From an uncultured Clostridia bacterium (GTDB lineage: Bacteria; Bacillota; Clostridia; Oscillospirales; Oscillospiraceae), in contig CAMNHH010000061.1 in NCBI GenBank assembly GCA_946539175.1, positions 1 through 12,358 of the forward strand: DNA of 12,358 bases. The letters run 5' to 3'. This document shows, piece by piece, positions 5,488 through 12,345 of this stretch. A program made the position numbers and the translations under genes. The notes under the pieces were generated by a model. It had not been told where the DNA came from and searched no databases. It saw nothing but the letters and a program-made list of their open reading frames with translations. Position 1 is the stretch's first letter. Each line of letters starts with the position of its first letter.

Positions 5488-5889
5488 ATGGAGGATCTGC
5501 AAAGCACGCTGCAGAGCGTTCTGTCGGACCCCGCCCAAATGGCTCAAATTGCCGCCCTGGCGGAGTCCCTGGGGCTGAAGCCGCCGGAGAAGGGGACGGG
5601 GCAGGAGCGGCAGGAAGCTTCCGAAGCCCCGCCTTCCGAGGGCGGCGCGGACGCCGCGTATGCGGACGACTCGCCTCCAAGCGCTTTCACGGGCCCGGAG
5701 GGCCTGGATCTGGGGAAGCTGACGGCGGGGCTCTCCGCCATGGGGGGCTCGGAGGACCGGGTCCTGGGGGCTCTGCGCCCCGCCCTGGCTCCTGCGGGCC
5801 GGGCCAAGGCGGATCGGGCCCTCCGGGCGGCAAAGCTGGCCCGGCTGGCAGGGCAGCTCCTGGGCCGGGGGAGGGAAGGCCGTGTATAG
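5488..5889 (+). CDS. Orphan cassette gene 2: 133-aa two-part helical protein
   Basis: The start is ATG 5488, with GGAGGGG about 10 nt upstream inside gene 1. Residues 1-30 form a helix-rich unit ('LQSTLQSVLSDPAQMAQIAALAESLGL'). Residues about 31-70 are Glu/Ser/Pro/Ala-rich and probably disordered. Residues about 71-130 are again helical and become strongly basic (GRAKADRALRAAKLARLAGQLLGRGREGRV). No signal peptide or membrane segment is seen. The 3' end overlaps gene 3 by 8 nt. The N-terminal 'SDPAQMAQIAAL' pattern recalls short helix-hairpin oligomerisation segments, but that is only an impression. The function is unknown. Confidence 0.83.
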   Translation: MEDLQSTLQSVLSDPAQMAQIAALAESLGLKPPEKGTGQERQEASEAPPSEGGADAAYADDSPPSAFTGPEGLDLGKLTAGLSAMGGSEDRVLGALRPALAPAGRAKADRALRAAKLARLAGQLLGRGREGRV

Positions 5890-6316
5890 CCGCTATACCC
5901 CCAACGAGAGCGGCGGCTACGACCGCCGGGCGCTGCCCGACGCGGCGGATCTGCGGGCGGCCCAGGGCAGGCCGCCTCCCGAGGCGCCGCAGGAGCCTCG
6001 GGAGGCGGAAAGCGCGTTGGAGTCCCCGGGAGAAGCGCGCGGGCCGCTGGCCTCCGGGCCCCGCGGGGAGCCGCAGCGCTTCCGTCCCCCGGGAACGACG
6101 CCGCCGGGAGGGCGGCCTCCGCGCCCCGGTCCGGGGCCAGGCCCTCCGCCGCCGGGAGGGCCGGGAGGCCTCGGCGGCCTGCTGTCCCAGCTTTTGCCCC
6201 ACGGCATGGACACGGACGATCTGCTGATTCTGGCGGTGCTGCTGCTGTCCATGAGGCAGGACGGAGCGGGTCCCACGGAGCTGCTGATGGCGGTGGGATT
6301 GTACTTCTGGCTGTGA
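5882..6316 (+). CDS. Orphan cassette gene 3: Pro/Gly-rich protein with hydrophobic C-terminal hairpin
   Basis: 144 aa from GTG 5882, with a GGGAGGG-type site 5-10 nt upstream and an 8-nt overlap with gene 2. It has three parts. A short tyrosine-containing head 'MYSRYTPNESGGYDRR' comes first. A long low-complexity linker follows at about 28-98, ending in a Pro/Gly tract (RPGPGPGPPPPGGPGG). The conserved-looking tail is 'LLSQLLPHGMDTDDLLILAVLLLSMRQ' plus 'TELLMAVGLYFWL', two short hydrophobic stretches (about 113-123 and 133-144) joined by a polar turn. The tail could insert as a hairpin or assemble with the two helical partners. Head and tail look selected; the linker does not. A strong terminator follows 12 bp after the stop. 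No function can be named. Confidence 0.85.
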   Translation: MYSRYTPNESGGYDRRALPDAADLRAAQGRPPPEAPQEPREAESALESPGEARGPLASGPRGEPQRFRPPGTTPPGGRPPRPGPGPGPPPPGGPGGLGGLLSQLLPHGMDTDDLLILAVLLLSMRQDGAGPTELLMAVGLYFWL

Positions 6317-6328
6317 ATGAGTCCGAAG

Positions 6329-6362
6329 AAAGCCGCGGCGCCCAGACGGACGCCGCGGCTTT
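6329..6362. terminator. Bidirectional intrinsic terminator
   Basis: Perfect 12-bp arms AAAGCCGCGGCG and CGCCGCGGCTTT enclose a 10-nt loop. The + strand side ends in TTTT and the - strand side in TTTCTT. It lies 12 bp after the orphan cassette and 9 bp after wecB, which converge here, so it ends both transcripts. Confidence 0.92.
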
Positions 6363-6371
6363 TCAAATCGT

Positions 6372-7523
6372 TTATACGCCGAAATCGGCGGGCCTTTCCG
6401 GGATGCGGCCAAAGTGCCAGAGAATGCCCTGGGCGATGCGCGCGCAGGCCTGGCCGTCGCCGTAGGGATTCACCGCGTGGGCCATGGCGTCGTAGGCGGC
6501 TTGATCCGTGAGCAGCTCCTCCGCCAGATCCAGGATGCGCTGCTTCTCCACACCCGCCAGCTTTACGGTGCCGGCCCGGACGGCCTCGGGCCGCTCCGTC
6601 TCCCGGCGCAGCACCAGAACGGGCTTGCCCAGGGCGGGGGCCTCCTCCTGCAAACCGCCGGAGTCCGTCATGACGAAATGGCAGCGGGCCATAAGATTGT
6701 GCATATTCTCCACGTCGATGGGGTCGATCAGATGGACCCGGGGCAGATCCTTCAGGATGGAGAAGACGCAGTCCCGCACCACGGGGCTCAGATGCACCGG
6801 GTAGACGATCTCAATCTCCGGGTGCTTCAGAGCCAGCTCCCGGATGGCCTCCATGATGTTCACCATGGGCTGGCCGTAGTTCTCCCGCCGGTGGCAGGTG
6901 ACGGCAATGACCCGGCGCTTGTTGAAGTCCAGCTGGTTCAGCTCCGGCACCGAGAAGCGGAAGTCCGGGCGCACGGTGGTCTGCATGGCGTCAATGACGG
7001 TGTTACCGGTGATGAACTTGTCGCCCTGCACCGCTTCCCGCTCCAGATTCCGCAGATTGTTGACGGTGGGGCAGAAGTGGAGGGCGGCAATGTCCCCCAC
7101 CAGGGTCCGGTTCATTTCCTCCGGGAAGGGGGAGTATTTGTCCCAGGTCCGCAGCCCGGCCTCCACGTGGCCCACGGGGACCTGGTGATAGAAGGCGGCC
7201 AGGGCCCCGGCGAAGGTGGTGGAGGTGTCGCCGTGGACCAGGACCAGATCCGGCCTGGCGCGCTCCAGTACCTCGTCCATACCCAGCAGGGTCCGGGTGG
7301 TGATGGAGGAGAGGGTCTGGCGGGCCTGCATGATGTTCAGGTCGTAGTCCCCCTTGAGCCGGAAGATCTCCATGACGGAGTCCAGCATCTCCCGGTGCTG
7401 CCCGGTGAGACAGCAGAGACTTTCGAATTCCGGCCGCTCCGCCAGGTGCTTCACCAGCGGCGCCATTTTGATGGCCTCCGGCCGGGTGCCGAAGACGGAG
7501 AGAACTTTGATTTTGTCAGACAT
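6372..7523 (-). CDS. wecB: UDP-N-acetylglucosamine 2-epimerase, non-hydrolysing (WecB/MnaA)
   Basis: A 383-aa epimerase of normal length that interconverts UDP-GlcNAc and UDP-ManNAc; in Firmicutes (MnaA) this feeds teichoic-acid linkage units and other wall or capsule polymers. Seen motifs are 'GTRPEAIKMAP' (12-22), 'VHGDTSTT' (Asp99), 'VEAGLRT' (Glu121), 'PFPEEMNR' (Glu135/136), 'TCHRRENYG', and the UDP-binding 'TDSGGLQEEAPALGKPVLVLR'. ATG 7523-7521 has GGAGG 6 nt upstream and overlaps the wecA/tagO stop by 8 nt. It is the last gene of the trpS operon, with a terminator immediately downstream. Confidence 0.97.
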   Translation of the reverse strand: MSDKIKVLSVFGTRPEAIKMAPLVKHLAERPEFESLCCLTGQHREMLDSVMEIFRLKGDYDLNIMQARQTLSSITTRTLLGMDEVLERARPDLVLVHGDTSTTFAGALAAFYHQVPVGHVEAGLRTWDKYSPFPEEMNRTLVGDIAALHFCPTVNNLRNLEREAVQGDKFITGNTVIDAMQTTVRPDFRFSVPELNQLDFNKRRVIAVTCHRRENYGQPMVNIMEAIRELALKHPEIEIVYPVHLSPVVRDCVFSILKDLPRVHLIDPIDVENMHNLMARCHFVMTDSGGLQEEAPALGKPVLVLRRETERPEAVRAGTVKLAGVEKQRILDLAEELLTDQAAYDAMAHAVNPYGDGQACARIAQGILWHFGRIPERPADFGV

Positions 7524-8679
7524 TGGAATCCTCCTGTTTTTTCGTCCCGGAAGCGGCCGCGTTCCCGGAATTGGCCGTCGGGCTCTCCGGGGGCGGGGTA
7601 CCGTGCTTCACGTGATGCCAGAACTTGGCCCGGGGGGTGCCCCCCATGATGATCCGCATGCCGATGGCCCCCACCACCAGAATGGCCCCCAGCATGATCA
7701 GGGTCTTCATGGCGCCGGAGACGGTCAGCAGCACGGCGGCCAGACCCAGGATGCCGGTGAGCACGTAGGCGATGGCCACGGACTGCTTCTGACTGAAGCC
7801 CATGTCGATGAGCCGATGGTGGAAGTGGCCCCGATCCGCCTCCATGGGGCTGTGGCCGCTGGCCACCCGGCGGATCACCGCGAAGCAGATGTCAAAGATG
7901 GGCAGACCCAGCAGCAGGAAGGGCACGATGAAGGAAATGGCGGTGTAGGCCTTGAACAGTCCCTGGATGGAGATGGTGGCCAGCATGAAGCCCAGGAAGG
8001 TGGAGCCCGTGTCCCCCATGAAGATCTTGGCGGGGTTGAAGTTGTAGGGCACGAAGCCCAGGCAGGCGCCGGTGAGGGCCGCCATAATGATGGCCACCTT
8101 GGCGTCGGACACCAGCAAGGCGATCACCAGCAGATTGATGGAGGAGATGCAGCTGACGCCGCAGGCCAGTCCGTCCAGACCGTCGATAAAGTTGACGGCG
8201 TTGGTGATGGCCACGATCCAGATGATGGTGATGGGGTAGGCGAAGACGCCGAAATCCCAGTAGGAATAGAGGCTGCCGCCGAAGGGATTGGTCAGCCGGT
8301 CAATCCGCAGATCTCCGTAGAAGACCACGATGGCCGCCGCAATCAGCTGGACCATCAGCTTCAGCTTGGCCCCCAGGGCGTACTTGTCGTCAAAGACGCC
8401 CAGGATCACAATGAGGATGGCGCCCAGCAGAATGGATTTCAGGCCCTGGTCCAGCTCCTGGGAGAAGACCAGCACCGAAAGCAAAAATCCGATGAAAATG
8501 GCCAGACCGCCCATCCGGGGGATGGGGACGGTGTGCATGCGCCGGTTGTCCTTGGGGATATCCATGGCGCCCACCTTCATGGCCAGGTGCTTCACAAGGG
8601 GCGTGCAGAGGAAGGACAGGATCCCCGCCACCAGCAGGGCCGCGCCCACCCGCAGCAGAAAGTTTACGTCTAATATCAT
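7516..8679 (-). CDS. wecA: Undecaprenyl-phosphate GlcNAc-1-phosphate transferase (WecA/TagO family)
   Basis: A 387-aa polytopic membrane enzyme of the MraY/WecA/TagO superfamily, moving a sugar-1-phosphate (most likely GlcNAc-1-P) onto undecaprenyl phosphate to start a wall polymer. The signatures are 'GVFDDKY' (Asp97, Asp98), 'NAVNFIDGLDGLA' (160-172), 'IFMGDTGS' (Asp223) and 'HFHHRL'. The last motif marks WecA/TagO rather than MraY. About ten hydrophobic segments are visible. The C-terminal ~40 residues (TPPPESPTANSGNAAASG) are a polar, probably disordered extension. The ribosome binding site is weak. It follows trpS by 31 bp and overlaps wecB, which makes the likely partner substrate. The gene could equally be named tagO. 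Confidence 0.95.
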   Translation of the reverse strand: MILDVNFLLRVGAALLVAGILSFLCTPLVKHLAMKVGAMDIPKDNRRMHTVPIPRMGGLAIFIGFLLSVLVFSQELDQGLKSILLGAILIVILGVFDDKYALGAKLKLMVQLIAAAIVVFYGDLRIDRLTNPFGGSLYSYWDFGVFAYPITIIWIVAITNAVNFIDGLDGLACGVSCISSINLLVIALLVSDAKVAIIMAALTGACLGFVPYNFNPAKIFMGDTGSTFLGFMLATISIQGLFKAYTAISFIVPFLLLGLPIFDICFAVIRRVASGHSPMEADRGHFHHRLIDMGFSQKQSVAIAYVLTGILGLAAVLLTVSGAMKTLIMLGAILVVGAIGMRIIMGGTPRAKFWHHVKHGTPPPESPTANSGNAAASGTKKQEDSNV

Positions 8680-8710
8680 AGCGGAACGATCTCTTTTCTT
8701 TTTTGGGTTC

Positions 8711-9715
8711 TCAGTTCAGCTTCGCCACGAAGCCCACCTTCTTGTAGACCTTGCGGAGGGTCTTGTTGGCGATATAGGAGGCCTTCTCGGCGCCGTTCTT
8801 GCAGACGGATTCCAAATAGGCCTTGTCCTTCATCAGCCGCTGGGCCTCCTCCCGGATGGGGGTCAGTGTGGCGACCACGGCCTCGCCCACGGCGGCCTTG
8901 AAGTCGCCGTAGCCCCTGCCGTCAAATTCCTTCTCGATCTCCGGGAAGCTCTTGCCGGTGCAGGCGGCGTAGATGGTCATCAGATTGGAGATGCCCTTCT
9001 TGTTCTCCGGGTCGTAGCGGACGCAGGCGTCGCAGTCGGTGACGGCCCGCTTGAACAGCCGCATAATCACGTCGGGGGGATCCATCAGAGTCACCCGGCC
9101 GGGGTCCTCATTCTCGGACTTGGACATCTTGGCCTCCGGATTGGCCAGGCTCATGATCCGGGCGCCCACCTTGGGAATATAGGGCTCCGGCAGCTTGAAG
9201 GTGTCGCCGTAGAGGTGGTTGAAGCGGGTGGCGATGTCCCGGGTCAGCTCCACGTGCTGCTTCTGATCCTCGCCCACGGGGATGAAATCCGGCTGGTAAA
9301 GGAGGATATCCGCCGCCATCAGGGCAGGGTAGGTGAACAGACCGCCGTTGATGTTGTCGGCGTTCTTGGCGCTCTTGTCCTTGAACTGGGTCATCCGGGA
9401 GAGCTCCCCGAACATGGCGTAGCAGTTCAGCACCCAGCCCAGCTCCGCGTGCTGGTGGACGTGGCTCTGGATGAACAGGGTGTTCTGCTCCGGATCCAGG
9501 CCGCAGGCAATGTACTGGGCCAGCTGCTCCATGGTGCGGCGACGCAGATCGGCGGGGTTTTGACGCACGGTGATGGCGTGCATATCCGCCATAAAGTAGT
9601 AGCAGTCGAATTCTGCCGCCCGGTCCTTCCAGCTGCGGATCGCCCCCAGATAGCTGCCCAGAGTCAGATCGCCGCTGGGCTTGATGCCGGAGAGCATGAC
9701 TTTCTTCGCATCCAT
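8711..9715 (-). CDS. trpS: Tryptophanyl-tRNA synthetase
   Basis: A 334-aa class Ic synthetase of normal bacterial length that charges tRNA-Trp. The ATP signatures are a HIGH-equivalent 'LTLGSYLGA' (17-25; Ser where many TrpRS have Asn or His) and an exact 'KMSKS' at 196-200. Other family features are 'FMADMHAIT', 'YPALMAADILLY' and 'PVGEDQKQHVELTRDIA'. ATG 9715-9713 has GAGG 8 nt upstream. The predicted transcript starts only about 27 nt before the ATG, so there is no room for a T-box leader, the usual trpS control in Firmicutes. It heads an operon with wecA and wecB. Confidence 0.98.
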   Translation of the reverse strand: MDAKKVMLSGIKPSGDLTLGSYLGAIRSWKDRAAEFDCYYFMADMHAITVRQNPADLRRRTMEQLAQYIACGLDPEQNTLFIQSHVHQHAELGWVLNCYAMFGELSRMTQFKDKSAKNADNINGGLFTYPALMAADILLYQPDFIPVGEDQKQHVELTRDIATRFNHLYGDTFKLPEPYIPKVGARIMSLANPEAKMSKSENEDPGRVTLMDPPDVIMRLFKRAVTDCDACVRYDPENKKGISNLMTIYAACTGKSFPEIEKEFDGRGYGDFKAAVGEAVVATLTPIREEAQRLMKDKAYLESVCKNGAEKASYIANKTLRKVYKKVGFVAKLN

Positions 9716-9748
9716 ATGTTTTACCTCGTTGTTTTGTATATTTTGAGT

Positions 9749-9777
9749 ATTATAACACAGAAGCCGGGAAATATCAA
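9749..9777 (-). promoter_or_regulatory. Strong sigma-A promoter of the trpS operon
   Basis: TTGATA (9777-9772, 5 of 6) is followed after 17 nt by a perfect TATAAT (9754-9749) on the - strand. The -35 overlaps the last codons of the acetyltransferase gene. This is the best promoter match in the window and supports trpS as first gene of a three-gene operon. Confidence 0.85.
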
Positions 9778-10376
9778 GAATTTTCCATGCGATCTGCCTG
9801 GGTAATGGGGCGGATCACCCGGCAGGGATTGCCCGCGGCCAGGACCCCGGCGGGGATGCTGCGGGTCACCACGCTGCCGGCCCCGATGACGGAGCCCCGT
9901 CCGACGGTGACGCCGCCCAGGATCTTCACGTCGGAGGCGATCCAGCAGTCGCTTTCAATGACGATGGGCGCGCCGTATTCCAGATCGTAGAGGCTGCCGT
10001 CGGGCCGGGTCCGCAGATTCCGCTCCTCCGGCAGCAGGGGATGCAGGGGCGTCAGCAGGGAGCAGTTGGGGCCGAACATCACGTTGTCTCCGATGGTGAC
10101 GGGGCAGCTGTCCAGCACCGTGAAGTTGAAATTGGCGTAGCAGCGGGCGCCGAAATGGGTGAAGACCCCGTAGTCGACGTAGATGGGACCGGCCAGGAAG
10201 GTATCCGCTCCCAGATCGGGTATCAGCTCCTTCAGAAGCTCCGCCCGGCGGGGGTCCGTCTCCTCCAGCCGATTATACGCCTGCCAGAGCCGGTGGGCCT
10301 TCAGCCGCAGCTCCGCAAGGGCCTTGTCCGAGGGATCGTAGAGCATTCCCTTCAGCATCTTTTCCTGTTCCGTCAC
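9774..10376 (-). CDS. Maltose O-acetyltransferase-type hexapeptide acetyltransferase
   Basis: A 200-aa left-handed beta-helix acetyltransferase of the Maa/LacA/NodL group, using acetyl-CoA to O-acetylate a sugar. The N-terminal 'Mac' domain is visible ('EKMLKGMLYDPSDKALAELR', 'ETDPRRAELLKEL'), followed by hexapeptide repeats ('VTIGDNVMFGPNCSLLT', 'IASDVKILGGVTVGRGSVIGAGSVVTRSIPAGVLAAGNP'). The catalytic His is probably His112 in 'TPLHPL'. The acceptor is unknown. I chose GTG 10376-10374, which has GGAGG 8 nt upstream; the in-frame TTG two codons earlier is only 2 nt from that site. A monocistronic transcript from 10407-10435 is likely, as trpS has its own promoter. Confidence 0.93.
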   Translation of the reverse strand: MTEQEKMLKGMLYDPSDKALAELRLKAHRLWQAYNRLEETDPRRAELLKELIPDLGADTFLAGPIYVDYGVFTHFGARCYANFNFTVLDSCPVTIGDNVMFGPNCSLLTPLHPLLPEERNLRTRPDGSLYDLEYGAPIVIESDCWIASDVKILGGVTVGRGSVIGAGSVVTRSIPAGVLAAGNPCRVIRPITQADRMENS

Positions 10377-10406
10377 AGTCAAGTCCTCCCTGTTCTGAAT
10401 ATTCCC

Positions 10407-10435
10407 ATGATACCACAGCCTCCGCCGGGATGCAA
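10407..10435 (-). promoter_or_regulatory. Putative promoter of the acetyltransferase gene
   Basis: TTGCAT (10435-10430, 3 of 6) is followed after 17 nt by TATCAT (10412-10407, 5 of 6) on the - strand, 31 bp before the chosen GTG. The -35 lies back to back with that of the divergent ATPase gene. Confidence 0.5.
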
Positions 10436-10443
10436 GCCCGGAT

Positions 10444-10472
10444 TTGAACGCGGAAGCGCTTTTGTGTATAGA
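10444..10472 (+). promoter_or_regulatory. Putative promoter of the tandem ATPase gene
   Basis: TTGAAC (10444-10449, 4 of 6) is followed after 17 nt by TATAGA (10467-10472, 4 of 6), 16 bp before the GTG start. The predicted leader is very short, only enough for the GAGGGG ribosome binding site. Confidence 0.5.
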
Positions 10473-10488
10473 ATGAGGGGAAGGGAGT

Positions 10489-11553
10489 GTGAGCGGCTTG
10501 ACAGAAACTTATTTTCTCGGAGCGAATACCCCGGAGGGCTTCCGCTCGGAATACGGCGGTCTGCAGTCCGATCCCAGGATCCGGCGGCTGCTGATCCTGA
10601 AGGGCGGCCCCGGCTGCGGGAAGTCCACCCTGATGAAGACCCTGGGGGCCAGAGCGGAGGAATACGGCTGGGCGGTGGAGCGGATCCTCTGCTCCTCCGA
10701 CCCGGATTCTCTGGACGGACTGGTGATCCCGGAGCTGGGCCTGGCTCTGGCGGACGGCACCGCCCCCCACGTGGTGGAGCCGGCGCTCTGCGGCTGCGGG
10801 GCCAATTACTTAAACCTGGGCCGTTACTACCGGGAGGCGGAGCTGCGGCCCATGCTGCCGGCCATCCGGGCGGCCAAGGCGGCCAACGCCGCCTGCTACG
10901 GTCCCGCCTACGGCTGCCTGCGGGCGGCGGGGGCCCTGTCCGGGGCCCGGCGGGAGCTCCTGGGCGGGGACCGGATCCGGGCTGTGACGGAAGAAGCCCT
11001 GGAGCAGCTTTCCGTGGAAAGGCTGCCCCAGGGCAAAACGCCGGGCAGGGAACGGCGGATCTATCTCAGCGGGATCACGCCCCGGGGACTGCTGTCCCTG
11101 TCTCCCGGCGAGGGGCGGATCTGGGCGATCCAGGATGGCTATGGCGCGGGAGGCCCGCTGCTGCGGCGGCTGGCCGAGGCCCGTCTGGCGGGCGGCGAGG
11201 ACGTGGTGCTGGCCATGGACCCCCTGGAGCCGGAGACCGTGCAGGGGGTTCTGCTGCCGGCGGAGGGCCAGGGCTGGCTCCGGGTCCATCCCGCCTTCCA
11301 GGGCCCCCGGCAGGCCATGCTGCGGCTGGATCTGGACGCCGCCCTGGAGGCGGGACTGCCCGACGAGCTGCTGGAGGGAATGCGGGAGCTGGAGACCCTG
11401 GAGCAGCGGCTGCTGCGGCAGGCGGTGAGCTGGCTGCACAGGGCCAAGGCCCGCCACGATCTTCTGGAGGAGCTCTGCCGCCCGGCGGTGGACTTTGCCG
11501 GGGTGACCCGGGAGACGGAGCTCCTGTGCCGGGAGCTGTTTACGGAAAGCTGA
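10489..11553 (+). CDS. PRK06851-like P-loop ATPase with a decayed second P-loop
   Basis: A 354-aa protein made of two related halves. Half 1 has 'FLGANTPEGF', a perfect Walker A 'GGPGCGKST' (39-47), then 'CSSDPDSLDGLVIPELGLALADGTAPH' (68-94). Half 2 repeats the order: 'YLSGITPRGL' (192-201), 'IQDGYGAGGPLL' (214-225) where Walker A should be, then 'MDPLEPETVQGVLLPAEGQGWLRVHPA'. In half 2 the Lys-Ser-Thr of Walker A is Gly-Pro-Leu, so only half 1 should bind nucleotide. The layout matches what I recall of the uncharacterised PRK06851 family, whose role is not known. A helical C-terminus follows (about 305-350). The GTG start has GAGGGG 8 nt upstream; a TTG at 10498 is an alternative. It is convergent with the VWA gene, 7 bp away. 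Confidence 0.88.
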   Translation: MSGLTETYFLGANTPEGFRSEYGGLQSDPRIRRLLILKGGPGCGKSTLMKTLGARAEEYGWAVERILCSSDPDSLDGLVIPELGLALADGTAPHVVEPALCGCGANYLNLGRYYREAELRPMLPAIRAAKAANAACYGPAYGCLRAAGALSGARRELLGGDRIRAVTEEALEQLSVERLPQGKTPGRERRIYLSGITPRGLLSLSPGEGRIWAIQDGYGAGGPLLRRLAEARLAGGEDVVLAMDPLEPETVQGVLLPAEGQGWLRVHPAFQGPRQAMLRLDLDAALEAGLPDELLEGMRELETLEQRLLRQAVSWLHRAKARHDLLEELCRPAVDFAGVTRETELLCRELFTES

Positions 11554-11560
11554 GCCGGCC

Positions 11561-12217
11561 CTATTTCTTGCGCTTGCTGAAATCCTCAGCGATCCTCCTG
11601 GACCAGCTGGACTTCATGGGCGCGTTGGCCCGAATGCTGCCCACGGCTTCGCTGACGCAGGCGTAGAGCAGCTCGGTGCCCTGCCGGTCTGCGTGGTAGT
11701 TCACGGCCCGGTCCGCCTGGATGCCGAAGCGCCCCGCGGTCTCCACCGCGTCGATGTTGGCGCCGATGAAGAGAAACTCCCAGCCGGATTCCTCCTTCTT
11801 TTGCTCGATCATGCGGCGGACCTCCTGGGCGCTGTGGCGGCGGCTGGCATTCTCCATGCCGTCGGTGGTGATGACGAAGACGGTGTGGGCGGGCACGTCC
11901 TCCGCCCGGGCGTACTTGTGGATATTGCTGATGTGGCGGATGGCGTCGCCAATGGCGTCGATCAGGGCAGTGCAGCCGCCCACGCAGTAGTCCTTGTCCG
12001 TCATGGGCCGGACCTGGTCCAGCCGGACCCGGTCGTGGATGACCTGGGATTCATTGGCAAAGAGCACCGTGGAAACGAAGCAGAGACCGTCCTGCTTCTT
12101 CTGCTTCTCCAGCATGGCGTTGAAGCCGCCGATGGTGTCGCCCTCCAGCCCCGCCATGGAGCCGCTGCGGTCCAGAATGAAGACCAGCTCGGTGATGTTG
12201 TTGTGTTCCTGTTTCAT
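11561..12217 (-). CDS. VWA-domain protein with intact MIDAS
   Basis: A 218-aa, single von Willebrand factor A domain protein. The metal-ion-dependent adhesion site is complete: 'DRSGSM' (Asp16, Ser18, Ser20), Thr83 in 'GGCTALIDAIG', and Asp119 in 'ITTDGMEN'. There is no signal peptide or anchor, so it is cytoplasmic. Small intracellular VWA proteins usually serve as metal-dependent protein-binding parts and often pair with AAA ATPases or with tellurium-resistance-type systems; no such partner is in the window, and the neighbouring ATPase is P-loop but not of that type. ATG 12217-12215 has GGAGGG 7 nt upstream. The C-terminus is basic (FSKRKK). A structured 5' leader and a palindromic promoter lie upstream. 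Confidence 0.92.
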   Translation of the reverse strand: MKQEHNNITELVFILDRSGSMAGLEGDTIGGFNAMLEKQKKQDGLCFVSTVLFANESQVIHDRVRLDQVRPMTDKDYCVGGCTALIDAIGDAIRHISNIHKYARAEDVPAHTVFVITTDGMENASRRHSAQEVRRMIEQKKEESGWEFLFIGANIDAVETAGRFGIQADRAVNYHADRQGTELLYACVSEAVGSIRANAPMKSSWSRRIAEDFSKRKK

Positions 12218-12244
12218 GTGAAAGCCCTCCCGATGATTTATTTT

Positions 12245-12265
12245 GGTTTACACCCAAATTAAACC
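12245..12265 (-). repeat. Inverted repeat in the VWA leader
   Basis: The arms GGTTTA and TAAACC (6 bp) with a 9-nt spacer lie 28 bp upstream of the VWA ATG. An overlapping TTTGG/CCAAA pairing (12242-12258) is also possible, so the leader RNA could form alternative hairpins. No known riboswitch is recognised. Confidence 0.4.
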
Positions 12266-12284
12266 ACAGGGAGGGCAGGCTTTG

Positions 12285-12301
12285 GTCGCTTGGGAAGCGA
12301 C
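12285..12301. repeat. Perfect hairpin at the predicted VWA transcript start
   Basis: GTCGCTT and AAGCGAC (7 bp, perfect) flank a 3-nt loop. It straddles the predicted transcription start near 12297. On the + strand it is followed by ATTTTATA, so it might also be a weak terminator for a transcript reading rightwards, but no + gene precedes it. Confidence 0.5.
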
Positions 12302-12303
12302 AT

Positions 12304-12345
12304 TTTATACTAATATTTGATTAAAATGTTAAAAACATTTTAATC
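12304..12345 (-). promoter_or_regulatory. VWA promoter with palindromic operator over the -35
   Basis: On the - strand, TTAACA (12332-12327, 5 of 6) is followed after 17 nt by TATAAA (12309-12304, 5 of 6). The -35 sits at the centre of a perfect palindrome, GATTAAAATGTT / AACATTTTAATC with a 3-nt centre (12319-12345). This layout fits a repressor site of a dimeric regulator. The palindrome is strikingly AT-rich against its surroundings. The regulator is not in the window. Confidence 0.6.

Noticed and set aside
5687..6412. A 241-codon - strand ORF opposite the orphan cassette
   Set aside because: It crosses the terminator and reads as Arg/Pro/Gly low-complexity. The + strand frames have chained ribosome binding sites and start/stop overlaps.
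9716..9748. A T-box leader upstream of trpS
   Set aside because: The predicted transcript start is about 27 nt before the ATG. A T-box needs well over 100 nt and a specifier hairpin, and neither is present.
6414..9805. Very long + strand ORFs (411, 439 and 491 codons) opposite wecB, wecA and trpS
   Set aside because: They are antisense shadows of well-conserved genes in high-GC DNA. Their translations are rich in Gly, His, Gln and Val with no family motif, and they cross the wecA-trpS intergenic gap.
10041..11666. A 541-codon + strand ORF overlapping the acetyltransferase and the tandem ATPase
   Set aside because: It runs antisense through one gene and in a second frame of the other. The product is Gly/Ala/Pro low-complexity, whereas the ATPase frame has an intact Walker A and a start with a ribosome binding site.
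12285..12345. Tandem palindromes as a CRISPR or att site
   Set aside because: The hairpins differ from each other, there is no spacer periodicity, and no integrase or cas gene is present.
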